A stretch of 42,620 nt of DNA from CAZWMK01 sp964635065 (GCA_964635065.1 CAZWMK010000008.1:1-42620); one strand, 5' to 3'; positions 1 to 11,027 are shown, counted from the stretch's first letter. The notes: generated by a model from the sequence alone, not told the origin. Numbers and translations: made by a program.

Positions 1-1190
1 CCCATCAGATTCGAGGCGAACATGGTCAAAAGGATCGTCGTCGGAATGACAACGGCCGTCACCCCCGCTTCGCGCCAGCCAATGGCAAAGCCGATCAAGG
101 CGACGATCGACACTGTTGCCAGGCCAAGATGGAAAAGCAGTTCATTGGCCTTTTCATTGGCAGTTTCGCCATAGTTGCGGGCGACGGCGACCGTCACGCC
201 ATCGGGCAGCAGGCTGCCTTTCAGGCCTTCGACGCGTTCGAGAATGGCGTCGGACACGACAACGGCATTGGCGCCCGCGCGTTTGGCAATGGCGATGCTG
301 ACGGCGGGGGCCTGATGCCAGTCTGTGCCATCTCGCGCCCAGCGTGTCGCGCGGGTCTGATCCTCGCGCGGGGCCTGGCTGATGGTGGCGACGTCGCGCA
401 GATAAACCGGTCGACCATCGGCAGCGCGCACAGTGAGCAGGCCGATGTCGTGTGCCGATGTCAGTTGCTGGCCGCTGGTGACGGAAATCGACTGCCCGCC
501 ATCGCGAATGTTGCCGACCGGCATGGCGCGGTTGGCCTGTCCTGCGGCTTCGATCAGGCTGCCCAGCGGCACGCCGTTCAGCGCCATACGCGCGGGATCG
601 GGCGCAATGCGGATTTCTTCCGGGCGGCCGCCGGTGACGAAGGTGAGACCGACATCCTCGACCTTGGCGACTTCGGTGCGCAGTTTCGCGGCGAGATCGT
701 GCAGTGCCTGATCGGTCCATTGCCCGGCAGCACCGGGTTTCGGCGCCAGAGTCAGGACGACGATCGGCACATCGTTGATACCACGCACCGTCACCAGCGG
801 ATCGGGAATGCCGACCGGCTTTCGCTGCCAGTTGGCGCGCAGCTTTTCCTCGATGCGGATGGCAGCGTCTTCCGGGTCGGAACCGACGAGGAAACGTGCT
901 GTCACCATCACGCCATCATCTTCGGCCTGCGTATAGACATGTTCGACGCCATCGACGCTTTTGACGATGGTTTCGAGCGGAATGCCAACCAGTTCAACCG
1001 CATCCGCCGCCGACAGGCCGGGCGCCATCACCTGAATGTCGACCATCGGCACGCTGATCTGCGGTTCTTCCTCGCGGGGGATCGCCATGAGCGCAAGCAG
1101 GCCCACGGCAATCGAAGCCAGCAAAAACAGCGGCGTCAAGGGCGAGGTGATGGTGGCGCGCGTCAGGCGGCCGGAAATGCCGAGGTTCAT
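1..1190 (-). CDS. RND efflux permease, N-terminal part (cut by window edge)
   Basis: This frame is open from an ATG at 1190 to the left edge without a stop, so about 396 N-terminal residues are seen; a full RND permease has about 1,000-1,050. The start reads MNLGISGRLTRATITSPLTP followed by a first membrane helix, then PREEEPQISVPMVDIQV. That is the usual opening of the inner-membrane, proton-driven AcrB/CzcA-like superfamily. The periplasmic porter part follows (segments such as VRGINDVPIVVLTL and LRDVATISQAPRED), and a second helix region begins near the edge. The ATG overlaps the stop of the upstream adaptor (ATGA), so the two are translationally coupled. Substrate class (drug or metal) cannot be told from this part. 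Confidence 0.93.
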   Translation of the reverse strand, partial: MNLGISGRLTRATITSPLTPLFLLASIAVGLLALMAIPREEEPQISVPMVDIQVMAPGLSAADAVELVGIPLETIVKSVDGVEHVYTQAEDDGVMVTARFLVGSDPEDAAIRIEEKLRANWQRKPVGIPDPLVTVRGINDVPIVVLTLAPKPGAAGQWTDQALHDLAAKLRTEVAKVEDVGLTFVTGGRPEEIRIAPDPARMALNGVPLGSLIEAAGQANRAMPVGNIRDGGQSISVTSGQQLTSAHDIGLLTVRAADGRPVYLRDVATISQAPREDQTRATRWARDGTDWHQAPAVSIAIAKRAGANAVVVSDAILERVEGLKGSLLPDGVTVAVARNYGETANEKANELLFHLGLATVSIVALIGFAIGWREAGVTAVVIPTTILLTMFASNLM

Positions 1191-2239
1191 TGGCCTGCGC
1201 CCTTCGCCGCGAACAGCACGTCGCCGGGCCGGACACCCGACAGAATTTCGATCGTGGCGGGGTCGCCTGTCGGCGCGGTCTGAACAGTGACTGCCGACAG
1301 ACCTTGGCCCGGCGTGGCGATATCGACATAATCAAGGCCGAAACGCGTGCTGACATAAGTGCGCGGCACGACGATTGCCTGGCGCCGGCCAACCTCGACC
1401 GCAGTGGCCAGGCGGCGACCGACCAACTGGTCGCTCAGGCCGGGCAGGGCGGCATCGGCTTTGATGCGTCCGCCGGAAATGGCTGGATACACTTGTGTGA
1501 TCCGCCCTTGGCGTGCACCGGCATAGGCCGGATCGGTGACGTTGACGACCGATCCGACGCGAATCTGGCCAGCCAGGGATTCGGGCAGTTCCAGTCGCAG
1601 CACGGGTGGACCTGCGGTGACGGTGGCAATGGTCATGCCGGGCGCGACGACGGCCCCCACCGGGACGTCGGCGGTCAGGATGCGGCCATCGGCAGGGGCC
1701 AGAATGGCGCCCTGTCCGACAACACTGGCGCCTGCGGCCGCCTGCGCGCGGGCGGCGCGGGCCTGCGCTTCGGCGGCACGGGCGCTGGCGACGGCCTGAT
1801 CGAGCCGTGCCTTGGCATAGACATTGTTGCGATAAAGGTCCTCGACGCGCGCCAGTTCGGCACGGGCGCGCACGGCTTCGGCTTCGGCGGCGACGGCCTG
1901 TGCGCGTGACGCTTCGGCCTCACTGCCGATGCGGCTGTCAGTGATGAGCGCGATACGCTGTCCCTTTTTCACCCGGTCTCCCTCGCGGACCTCAAGCGCG
2001 ACCAAAGTGCCGGGAATGCGCGCCGGAGCGGCGGCAGCATCGCGCGTCGTGATGGTTGCAGCCACGGCTTTCATGTCGGCGATGTCGGCCATGGCGACCG
2101 TCATCTTCGTGCCGGCGGGCATCGCCTGTTCGGCAGGTGCTTCAGCCTTTTCACTGCATCCGGCCATCGTCAGGATCAGGGCGGCGGCCAGCGGCGCGGC
2201 CTTGTTCATCGTTTTCATCTTCCGCTTCATCATGCCCAT
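1187..2239 (-). CDS. RND periplasmic adaptor (HlyD/MFP family lipoprotein)
   Basis: This is the membrane-fusion subunit that links the RND permease to an outer-membrane channel. The N-terminus is a lipoprotein signal (ALILTMAG followed by Cys28), so it is probably lipid-anchored in the periplasm. A split lipoyl domain is visible (GTLVALEVREGDRVKKGQRI, then PADGRILTADVPVGAVVAPG) around a long Ala/Glu/Arg-rich alpha-hairpin at roughly residues 95-165. A beta-barrel and membrane-proximal region follow. The length of 350 aa is normal. Start choice is uncertain: ATGs at 2239, 2233 and 2230 all follow an AGGGA at about 2241-2245, and 2233 has the better spacing. No TolC gene lies on this strand; the likely partner is the divergent channel at 3858. 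Confidence 0.92.
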   Translation of the reverse strand: MGMMKRKMKTMNKAAPLAAALILTMAGCSEKAEAPAEQAMPAGTKMTVAMADIADMKAVAATITTRDAAAAPARIPGTLVALEVREGDRVKKGQRIALITDSRIGSEAEASRAQAVAAEAEAVRARAELARVEDLYRNNVYAKARLDQAVASARAAEAQARAARAQAAAGASVVGQGAILAPADGRILTADVPVGAVVAPGMTIATVTAGPPVLRLELPESLAGQIRVGSVVNVTDPAYAGARQGRITQVYPAISGGRIKADAALPGLSDQLVGRRLATAVEVGRRQAIVVPRTYVSTRFGLDYVDIATPGQGLSAVTVQTAPTGDPATIEILSGVRPGDVLFAAKGAGQ

Positions 2240-2258
2240 TCCCTGGCTGTGCGCTTTC

Positions 2259-2286
2259 TTGTTTGCTTATATCGTGTAAATATAAT
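2259..2286 (+). promoter_or_regulatory. Predicted promoter of the sulfide:quinone oxidoreductase operon
   Basis: TTGTTT at 2259-2264 is followed after 16 bases by a perfect TATAAT at 2281-2286. Transcription would start near 2293, leaving a leader of about 50 bases before the TTG start codon. It overlaps the minus-strand promoter of the efflux operon. Confidence 0.55.
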
Positions 2287-2296
2287 ATTAGGTCAA
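2266..2296 (-). promoter_or_regulatory. Predicted promoter of the RND efflux operon
   Basis: On the minus strand a TTGACC (-35, plus coordinates 2291-2296) is followed after 18-19 bases by ATATAA/TATAAG (-10, 2266-2272). The region is very AT-rich against a G+C-rich background. The spacer is slightly long, so a bound regulator may be needed. It overlaps the promoter in the other direction. Confidence 0.5.
2279..2289. promoter_or_regulatory. AT-rich palindrome, candidate operator between divergent operons
   Basis: AATAT-A-ATATT is an exact inverted repeat with a one-base centre at 2284. It lies on the plus-strand -10 box and inside the spacer of the minus-strand promoter, so a protein bound here could block both operons. 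AT-rich palindromes are typical of BigR/ArsR-type persulfide-sensing repressors, which commonly control sulfide oxidation genes. That assignment is an inference; no such regulator gene is in the window. Confidence 0.45.
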
Positions 2297-2344
2297 GCAA
2301 CATCCATTCACGACCGCCGCACCAGTCGGCACTGGGAGGTCAAG

Positions 2345-3625
2345 TTGTCAAAACCAACGATCCTGATCCTTGGCGCCGGGCTGGGCGGTACGATTGCATC
2401 TTATGAAATCAAGCACATGGTTGGCGATCGCGCCGATGTGACGATGATTTCCGAATCGGAAAATTACAGCTTTGTCCCGTCGAATCCCTGGGTTGCTGTC
2501 CGTTGGCGAACGCCGGAGGCGATTCAGGTACATCTGCCGCCGGTCTATGCGAAAAAAGGTATCGGTTTTACCGCAGTCGGCGCCAAGCGCGTGCATCCTG
2601 CGGAAAAGCGCGTCGAGTTGAACGATGGGCAAAGCCTGTCCTACGATTATCTGGTGATTGCGACCGGTCCCGATCTCGCCTTTGACGAGATTGAAGGACT
2701 GGGGCCGCATGGCGGTCACACTGTTTCGGTGTGCCAGACTGATCATGCCGCGCTGGCGGCGGATGCCTTCGACCGTTTTGTGGACAATCCCGCGCCGATT
2801 GTTGTCGGTGCCGTGCAGGGCGCATCCTGTTATGGCCCGGCCTATGAATTCGCGCTGATCCTCGATACCGAACTGCGCCGGCGCAAGATCCGCGACCGCG
2901 TGCCGATGACGTTCGTGACCGCCGAACCCTACATCGGCCACCTCGGACTTGACGGGGTGGGCGATACCAAGATGCTTCTGGAAAGCACGTTGCGTGACCG
3001 GCATATCAAGTGGATCACCAATGCGCGCGTTGCCAGGGTCGAACCCGGCACGATGCATGTCGAGGAAATCGCCGAAGGCGGCGCGGTCGCCAAAACCCAT
3101 GCGCTGCCATTCGGTTTTTCGATGATGCTGCCGGCTTTCCGTGGGGTGCCCGCCGTGCGCGGCATCGAGGGACTGACCAATCCGCGCGGTTTTATCATCG
3201 TCGACAAGAACCAGCGTAACCCGACCTATCCCGAAGTGTTCGCGCTGGGCGTCTGCGTCGCCATCCCGCCGGTCGGCCCGACGCCGGTGCCGGTCGGCGT
3301 GCCCAAGACCGGCTTCATGATCGAATCGATGGTCAGCGCGATTGCTGCAAACATCGATGCCATTCTGGATGGCCGCGAACCGGAGGCCGAGGCGACCTGG
3401 AATGCCGTTTGCCTTGCCGATTTTGGCGATGGCGGCGTCGCATTTGTCGCACAACCCCAGATTCCGCCGCGAAATCTCAACTGGTCGGCCAGCGGAAAAT
3501 GGGTGCATCTCGCAAAGATCGGCTTCGAAAAATACTTCCTGCACAAGGTGCGCAAAGGCGAATCCGAGCCTTTCTATGAAAAGCTGGCGCTTCATGTGCT
3601 TGGCATCCGCAAGCTGAAATTCTGA
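2345..3625 (+). CDS. sqr: Sulfide:quinone oxidoreductase (FAD-dependent)
   Basis: It oxidises sulfide to protein-bound persulfide or polysulfide and passes electrons to the quinone pool at the inner membrane. A Rossmann FAD motif opens the protein (LILGAGLGG, residues 7-15). All three cysteines expected of a true sulfide:quinone oxidoreductase are present: C130 (VSVCQTDHA), C162 (GASCYGPAYEF) and C304 (LGVCVAIPPVGPTPVPVG). I chose TTG at 2345 as start: it follows GGGAGG (2334-2339) by five bases and puts the FAD motif at the N-terminus, giving 426 aa. An upstream ATG at 2249 would add 32 unlike residues and would lie before the predicted promoter. It heads a plus-strand operon with a DUF2892 protein and a TolC-like channel. 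Confidence 0.93.
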   Translation: MSKPTILILGAGLGGTIASYEIKHMVGDRADVTMISESENYSFVPSNPWVAVRWRTPEAIQVHLPPVYAKKGIGFTAVGAKRVHPAEKRVELNDGQSLSYDYLVIATGPDLAFDEIEGLGPHGGHTVSVCQTDHAALAADAFDRFVDNPAPIVVGAVQGASCYGPAYEFALILDTELRRRKIRDRVPMTFVTAEPYIGHLGLDGVGDTKMLLESTLRDRHIKWITNARVARVEPGTMHVEEIAEGGAVAKTHALPFGFSMMLPAFRGVPAVRGIEGLTNPRGFIIVDKNQRNPTYPEVFALGVCVAIPPVGPTPVPVGVPKTGFMIESMVSAIAANIDAILDGREPEAEATWNAVCLADFGDGGVAFVAQPQIPPRNLNWSASGKWVHLAKIGFEKYFLHKVRKGESEPFYEKLALHVLGIRKLKF

Positions 3626-3657
3626 CAATGCGGGATCGAAACAGCCAGGAGGGCACC

Positions 3658-3861
3658 ATGACACTGGATCGCGTTGTGATGATTTTTGCCGGTATCGTCA
3701 TTCTTGCCGGACTGGCGCTGGCCTATCTGGTGCACCCGTGGTGGCTGGCGCTGTGTGCCTTGGCCGGGGTGAACCTGATCGTTGCGGGCGTGACGGGTTT
3801 TTGTCCTGCAGCGATGGTTTTCCGTAAACTTGGCGTCAAGCCGGGACCGACCTTTCAATGA
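3658..3861 (+). CDS. Small inner-membrane protein, DUF2892 (YgaP-like) family
   Basis: A 67-aa protein with two hydrophobic helices: one near residues 6-25 (VVMIFAGIVILAGLALAYLV) and one near 28-46 (WWLALCALAGVNLIVAGVTG). It then has FCPAAMVFRKLGVK. The G-x-CP(A/L) turn after the second helix is characteristic of the DUF2892 membrane domain found beside rhodaneses and sulfide oxidoreductases. The start is ATG at 3658 because AGGAGG lies just upstream. It begins 32 bases after the oxidoreductase, and its stop overlaps the next start (ATGA at 3858). Its exact role is unknown; a part in sulfane-sulfur handling is suggested by position only. Confidence 0.85.
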   Translation: MTLDRVVMIFAGIVILAGLALAYLVHPWWLALCALAGVNLIVAGVTGFCPAAMVFRKLGVKPGPTFQ

Positions 3862-5108
3862 TGCACAGGTTTGCAGCGCTTTGCGCCGGTCTGCTTGCGA
3901 CCACATCGGCGCAGGCAACCACATTGGATGAAGCGATTGCAGCGGCACTGGTGCATGCACCAGCCGTCGCCATGGCCGAAGCCGCGCATGACGCCGCCGA
4001 TGGCCGCGTGAAGCAGGCGATCGGTGCAGCGCTGCCAACGGCAACGATCAGCGGCAGCATTGGCACAGGTCGGCTGGATCCGCAGAACTTCTTTGGCCTT
4101 GGTGCGGCCAATGTCACGCCGCGCATGGCGCAGGCGGCGATCGAACAGCCGCTGTTCGCCGGGGGCCGGATCATGGCGGGCATGGATCAGGCGCGGGCAG
4201 GACGGGCGATGGCCGCAGCCACACGCCGGGCGATGCGCGCCGAAATCGCGACGGCCGTGGCCGCTGCCTATGGCGGCGTATTGACGACGGAGCATGCCGT
4301 CCGCCTTTACCAGCGTCAGGCTGATACGATGGCCGAAATCGCGCGGCAGGCAGCCTTGCGCTTCAAGGCGGGCGAACTGCCCAGCACTGATGTTGCGCAA
4401 GCCAAGGCGCGCCTCGCCGAAGCGCGCGCCGGACTGGCGCGCGCCGAAGGCCAGCGCGCGACCGCTGTCGCGCATTACCGCAATCTTGTCGGGCAGGCGC
4501 CAGAGGCGCTTGCGCCGCTGCCAGCACCGCCCGCCATTCCGGCCTCGCTTGACGAGGCCGTGACCATGGCTGCCGATTACAGCCCGGCGATTGCCCGCGC
4601 CGAAGCCGGCGTTACGGCGGCGCGCGCGGCCCGTCGGATGGCCAAGGCCGACCTGATGCCGACCATTGGCGCCTTTGCCGAAGCGACCAGCGTGCGCGAC
4701 CAGTTTTTCCCGGATTACCGGAGCGATGCCGCAACAGTGGGTGTGCGTGCGCGCTGGGAACTTTTTTCGGGCGGGCGCACCATGGGTCGCATTGCGGAAA
4801 CCAGCGCCGAGGCGCGTGCCGCAGAGGAAGGTCTGCGGGCGGCGCGCATGGGCATCGAGGAGCAGGTGATTTCCGCGTTCGAGGGCGTGCGTGCGGCAGC
4901 GCTTGTCGAACAGGCCGCGCATGATCAGGCACAGGCGGCGTCTGCCGCGCGCGACAGTGTGCGCCATGAAGTGCGGGTCGGCATGAAACCCCAGCTCGCC
5001 TTGCTGGATGCCGAACGCGAGGCGCTAGCCGCTGAAACGGCGGCCTCACAGGCGCGTGCGGACCATGTGGTTGCCGCCTATCGCCTGAATGCGCTGGTCG
5101 GGCGCTGA
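3858..5108 (+). CDS. TolC-family outer-membrane efflux channel
   Basis: A 416-aa outer-membrane factor with a Sec signal peptide (about residues 1-20, ending SAQA). Two OEP repeats follow, rich in Ala-Glu-Arg heptads. Typical pieces are IEQPLFAGGRIMAGMDQARAG in the first half and RWELFSGGRTMGRIAETSAE in the second. It forms the trimeric exit duct of a tripartite pump. It overlaps the DUF2892 stop by ATGA, so it is co-translated with the sulfide genes. The only adaptor and permease nearby are those of the divergent minus-strand operon, so I infer that they work together. Confidence 0.92.
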   Translation: MMHRFAALCAGLLATTSAQATTLDEAIAAALVHAPAVAMAEAAHDAADGRVKQAIGAALPTATISGSIGTGRLDPQNFFGLGAANVTPRMAQAAIEQPLFAGGRIMAGMDQARAGRAMAAATRRAMRAEIATAVAAAYGGVLTTEHAVRLYQRQADTMAEIARQAALRFKAGELPSTDVAQAKARLAEARAGLARAEGQRATAVAHYRNLVGQAPEALAPLPAPPAIPASLDEAVTMAADYSPAIARAEAGVTAARAARRMAKADLMPTIGAFAEATSVRDQFFPDYRSDAATVGVRARWELFSGGRTMGRIAETSAEARAAEEGLRAARMGIEEQVISAFEGVRAAALVEQAAHDQAQAASAARDSVRHEVRVGMKPQLALLDAEREALAAETAASQARADHVVAAYRLNALVGR

Positions 5109-5150
5109 GGCGGGGCGCCCTGCGCGGCGACATCTCGGGCGCGACCGTCT

Positions 5151-7499
<2,349 letters not shown>

Positions 7500-7540
7500 G
7501 GCGCTCTCTTTTCCGATGATGGCTGATTTTATCTCAAACG

Positions 7541-9544
7541 TCACATCATGTCAGGGGCGGGCGGGGAATCGGGCGGATTATGCGCCATGATGAATGCCAC
7601 CACCGCGCGGAGCATGGCAGTGCGGCTTTCGGCGCGCGATAGCCAGTGATCTTCACCGGGCAGGGTCTGGAAAGTCGCCGGTTTTCCTGCTTTGGCCAGC
7701 GCTTTCGCCATGATCCGGCTTTGGCTGAGCGGCACGATGCTGTCATCGCGGCCATGTATCAGCAGGATCGGCGCATCTGCCCGTGCCGCCAGCCGTGCCG
7801 GCGAACGCGCGGCAAGGGATGCGCGCGGGCCGACATCGATCTGCCAGTTTCGCAACAGTGTCTGGTCGCTGCCCGATGTGCGCCGCAGATAATCGAACAT
7901 CAGGCCAAGGTCGGACACGCCGCCCACCGATATGGCGCATCGATACTGGCCTTGCTGCAACGTGACACCTGCCAGCGCGGCATAACCACCATAGCTTGCG
8001 CCCATGATGCAGGCACGCGCGGGGTCGATCAGGCCGTCTTGCGCCAGGGCACGCACGCCATCCGTGAGATCGTCCTGCATCGCCAGCCCCCACTGGCCGC
8101 GTCCGGCATTGCGGTGGGCGGCGCCATAGCCGGTCGAACCCCGGAAATTGGGCTGGAACACGGCATAGCCGCGTGCAGCCAGCGCCTGCGCCCACCAGTT
8201 GAAACCAGGATAGTCGCGCTCCGCCGGACCACCATGCGGAAAGACGATCAGCGGCAGGGCGCGCGCCCGACGGTCGGGCGGCAGTGTCAGCACGCCCGCC
8301 AGCGCCAGTCCGTCGCGGGCCGTGTAATGGATCATCCGTACCGGGCCGGTAGCTGCCGCGGCAAGAGCGGGATAATGGGTGCCGATATCCTGCGCCTTTC
8401 CGCTTTTCACATCGACGAGCCACGTCGTGCCCGGATCGGTCGCGCCATGCGTCAGGACAATCAGCCGCTCGAAATGGTCATCCCATGACAGCAGGGTCCA
8501 TTGCTGTCCGGTAAAAGCGCGGTCGACACGGCGCAGACGTTCTTCGCGCACCGGATCAAAGAGATGCGGCACGGGCCGGTCGCCGTCCCTGACATAGCCC
8601 AGAAGATGGCCCTTGCGGGGGGCGAACAGCCAGCCGCGTACGGGCACGCCGGGCAGAAGCGGGGTCATCGTGCCGTCTGCCCGCGTCACCAGCCGCCACT
8701 GGTCGCCCGCCGTCCCGTCTTCAGTCCACAACAGGACCTGGCTGTCATCGGGACCGGGGCCGACAAGGCCGATCTTGCCATAGGAATCCTGACCGCTGGC
8801 CACGAGACGGCCGGTCGCCGGATCGATCAGGCGCCAGGTTCCCGTGCGGCTGTTGCGGTCGAGGGTCGCGAGCGGCAGGCCATTGCTGCCAAGCACCCAG
8901 TCGCGCACCAGATCCTCGCTGCCGGCACCCAGCGCCACGCGAACCGGGCGGCCATCATCCAGCGCCACGCGATAAAGATCGGCGCTGCGCCGGACGAAGA
9001 AAAGATCACCCGATGCCATGGAGCGCGTCATCGTCAGGCCACCGAAATAGCCATGCACACTGCCATCAGCCATCGTGCGGATGCCATAATCGGCAATCAC
9101 CGTGCCGCCGAAGGTGCGATCCTGCGCCAGTACCTTGAAGCTTTTCCGGCTGACCACGTCAAACACGGTAACATGCGACAGTTCATACCGGTCTGCCACC
9201 GCAAGCGGGCCAAAGCTGTAGGCATTGCTGGTGCGCACCAGAAGCCGCCGTTCGTCTGCCCAGATCAGACCGCGGATTTTCTGCTGTCCGACCGTCAGGC
9301 TGCTGCGCGGCTGGTGATCGTCGCTCTGGACGATCACGACCTGCCGCACGCCCTTGATTGTCGCCACCGTTGCGTAAAGCTGCCCCGATGGCGACAGGAC
9401 GGCCTGATCATGATCGGGCAGGACACCATAAGCCTCGACGGGCGGCGGGGGGGCGATGCCGCCCGCGTTTGTCCTTTCAGACTGCACCCATGCGGCGAGC
9501 AGCAGCCACAGGACAAAAGAAGCACGAAGGGCGCGGTCCATCAT
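7541..9544 (-). CDS. S9-family serine peptidase (prolyl oligopeptidase-like), exported
   Basis: A signal peptide (MMDRALRASFVLWLLLAAWV) is followed by a seven-bladed beta-propeller region and a C-terminal alpha/beta-hydrolase domain. The nucleophile is in GASYGGYAAL (Ser codon at 7994-7996). The Asp lies in HGRDDSIVPLSQSR and the His in GEDHWLSRAESR, so the triad is complete. FPHGGPAERDYPGFNWWAQ is the typical oxyanion region. This family cleaves short peptides, often dipeptidyl- or acylaminoacyl-peptides, probably in the periplasm. The frame is open further up to an ATG at 9592, but the ATGs at 9553 or 9544 put the signal peptide at the N-terminus. Its stop overlaps the ATPase frame, so read-through into the copper pump is likely. 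Confidence 0.9.
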   Translation of the reverse strand: MMDRALRASFVLWLLLAAWVQSERTNAGGIAPPPPVEAYGVLPDHDQAVLSPSGQLYATVATIKGVRQVVIVQSDDHQPRSSLTVGQQKIRGLIWADERRLLVRTSNAYSFGPLAVADRYELSHVTVFDVVSRKSFKVLAQDRTFGGTVIADYGIRTMADGSVHGYFGGLTMTRSMASGDLFFVRRSADLYRVALDDGRPVRVALGAGSEDLVRDWVLGSNGLPLATLDRNSRTGTWRLIDPATGRLVASGQDSYGKIGLVGPGPDDSQVLLWTEDGTAGDQWRLVTRADGTMTPLLPGVPVRGWLFAPRKGHLLGYVRDGDRPVPHLFDPVREERLRRVDRAFTGQQWTLLSWDDHFERLIVLTHGATDPGTTWLVDVKSGKAQDIGTHYPALAAAATGPVRMIHYTARDGLALAGVLTLPPDRRARALPLIVFPHGGPAERDYPGFNWWAQALAARGYAVFQPNFRGSTGYGAAHRNAGRGQWGLAMQDDLTDGVRALAQDGLIDPARACIMGASYGGYAALAGVTLQQGQYRCAISVGGVSDLGLMFDYLRRTSGSDQTLLRNWQIDVGPRASLAARSPARLAARADAPILLIHGRDDSIVPLSQSRIMAKALAKAGKPATFQTLPGEDHWLSRAESRTAMLRAVVAFIMAHNPPDSPPAPDMM

Positions 9545-9666
9545 GACCGCCATATGTCCACGCCATGGCGCGACTGACAAGCGCTGCGACATTATTTCAG
9601 GCGTGGACAGCCGAGGCAGGGCTGGTCATGATCGGTACCGAGGAAACCGGGGGAAGGCTCAGGGCG

Positions 9667-10218
9667 ATGCAGAACAATCATGCGCTTGCAGCGCACGTCG
9701 CCATTACCGATGTGCTGCACCGCTATGCCCGGGCGCTCGATCGCATGGACCGCGCACTCGCGCTCAGCTGCTGGCACCCCGGCGGCACCGACGATCATGC
9801 CCCGCTTTATGCGGGTACTGCGCAGGGCTTCATCGACTGGCTGTGGCCCGTTCATGCCGCGATGGAACGGACGCGACACAATATCTCGAACATCATGATC
9901 GAGCTGGATGGCGACCGCGCCGCCAGCGAGAGCTACTGGACGGTCACGCTGAGGATGCGCGGCAGCGATGGCGGGCTTTACGATATCGTCGGCCAGGGCC
10001 GCTATGTCGACAGCTTCGAGTGCGTGGACGGCGTTTGGGCGATCCGCCACCGCCAGTCGCTGCACGACTGGGACCGCATCGACCCTGTCGTGATGACGAT
10101 GGCCAGTCCGGACGCGCCTGTCTCGGTTGTGGTCAACAATCCCGAAGTCGCGCCGAAACCCTCGACACGCGATCGCAACGATTATTCCTATCGCCTGCTG
10201 AAAGGCGTTGGCCTGTGA
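9667..10218 (+). CDS. NTF2/SnoaL-fold protein (copy 1 of a local subfamily)
   Basis: A 183-aa cone-fold protein of the SnoaL_4 type, a fold used by dehydratases, isomerases and hydrolases acting on small cyclic substrates. Y20 and D25 (HRYARALDRMD) and H71 (RHNISN) match the Tyr-x4-Asp...His pattern of SnoaL-like dehydratases. The C-terminal part GQGRYVDSFECVDGVWAIRH...HDWDR is shared with the proteins at 28563 and 42111. I chose ATG 9667, with AGGG just upstream, because the fold normally begins close to the N-terminus; an ATG at 9628 is possible. Its stop overlaps the TetR start (TGATG), so they are co-transcribed. Substrate unknown. Confidence 0.82.
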   Translation: MQNNHALAAHVAITDVLHRYARALDRMDRALALSCWHPGGTDDHAPLYAGTAQGFIDWLWPVHAAMERTRHNISNIMIELDGDRAASESYWTVTLRMRGSDGGLYDIVGQGRYVDSFECVDGVWAIRHRQSLHDWDRIDPVVMTMASPDAPVSVVVNNPEVAPKPSTRDRNDYSYRLLKGVGL

Positions 10219-10913
10219 TGGATCCTGTCGAGACCGGTGGCGTTCTGCCACCGCCCGACACCCCGATCGCCCGAAATGCGCCGCGTCCCGTGGGCGCGGC
10301 GAATATCCGCAAGCAGGCGCAAAAGCGCGCCCATATCCTGGCCCGCGCCCGCCGCACTCTGGCGCAACGCGGGGCGGCGGCTGTCACGGTGCGCGATCTT
10401 GCGCAGGATTGCGGCGTTGCCGTCCAGACGCTTTACAGTCTGATCGGCGGGCGCGAGCAGATCCTCTGTGCGGCGGTCGATGAACTGTTCGACATCCAGA
10501 TCGCCCATGCCCGCGCCCATGCGGCGTGTGCGGGCGACTTCGTCCTTGCCTATTGCGATACGGTCGAAAGCTATGTCACGGCGAATGAAGATTATGCCCG
10601 CGCCATTGTCACTTTGCTGCGCGCCCATGAACATCCCATCACCCGGATCACCTATGCGCGCCTGCGCACGGCAGTGGCGGCGCATCTGCAAATGCTTGCA
10701 GAGCAGGATCTGCTGAAGCCATGGGTCGATAGCTTGGCCCTGGCCTCGACGCTCTGCGATGCCATTGCCACGCAGCTCGTCGGCTGGGTCGATGGCCGCA
10801 TTGCGCGCGAGGCTTTGCATCGCGGGTTGCTGCTGGCGGTCGGCCTGCCGTTGCTGGGAGCAGCCAGTACGCTATTGGCGGCGCGGGTCGAGACGCGTCT
10901 CGCTGCCTGTTGA
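10218..10913 (+). CDS. TetR-family transcriptional regulator
   Basis: A 231-aa protein with an N-terminal TetR helix-turn-helix. The segment ILARARRTLAQRGAAAVTVRDLA is followed by the recognition helix CGVAVQTLYSLIGGREQIL at about residues 72-90. The ligand-binding half is not recognisable to a subfamily. The ATG overlaps the stop of the NTF2-fold gene by one base. By position it probably controls this operon and the flavoenzyme downstream, in response to a pathway metabolite. The 30 residues before the DNA-binding domain are Pro/Arg-rich and likely disordered. Confidence 0.88.
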   Translation: MDPVETGGVLPPPDTPIARNAPRPVGAANIRKQAQKRAHILARARRTLAQRGAAAVTVRDLAQDCGVAVQTLYSLIGGREQILCAAVDELFDIQIAHARAHAACAGDFVLAYCDTVESYVTANEDYARAIVTLLRAHEHPITRITYARLRTAVAAHLQMLAEQDLLKPWVDSLALASTLCDAIATQLVGWVDGRIAREALHRGLLLAVGLPLLGAASTLLAARVETRLAAC

Positions 10914-10923
10914 AGCACTGGCG

Positions 10924-10950
10924 CTGGAACAGCCGCCGCCGATGTTCCAG
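10924..10950. repeat. Inverted repeat after the TetR gene (hairpin or operator)
   Basis: CTGGAACA (10924-10931) and TGTTCCAG (10943-10950) are exact reverse complements around an 11-base G+C-rich loop. There is no T-run after it, so it is either a weak terminator of the TetR transcript or an operator ahead of the flavoenzyme gene that starts 78 bases on. Confidence 0.4.
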
Positions 10951-11027
10951 TGATGATCATTGCATCACGCGCTGCACCAACGACAATGCGGCCATCACGT
11001 CCGACAGCGACAACAGGGGAGATCGCC

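Noticed and set aside
129..1283. A 384-codon plus frame at the left edge
   Set aside because: It is antisense to the truncated RND permease, whose frame runs open to the edge and matches the family.
5109..5150. Possible terminator between the TolC-like and copper ATPase genes
   Set aside because: Only short G+C palindromes such as GGGCGCCC are present, without a proper stem or T-run.
9456..10913. One long plus frame that would fuse an upstream segment to the TetR regulator
   Set aside because: The first 254 codons overlap the NTF2-fold gene in another frame and are Arg/Cys-rich. The TetR start at 10218 overlaps the preceding stop in the usual coupled way.
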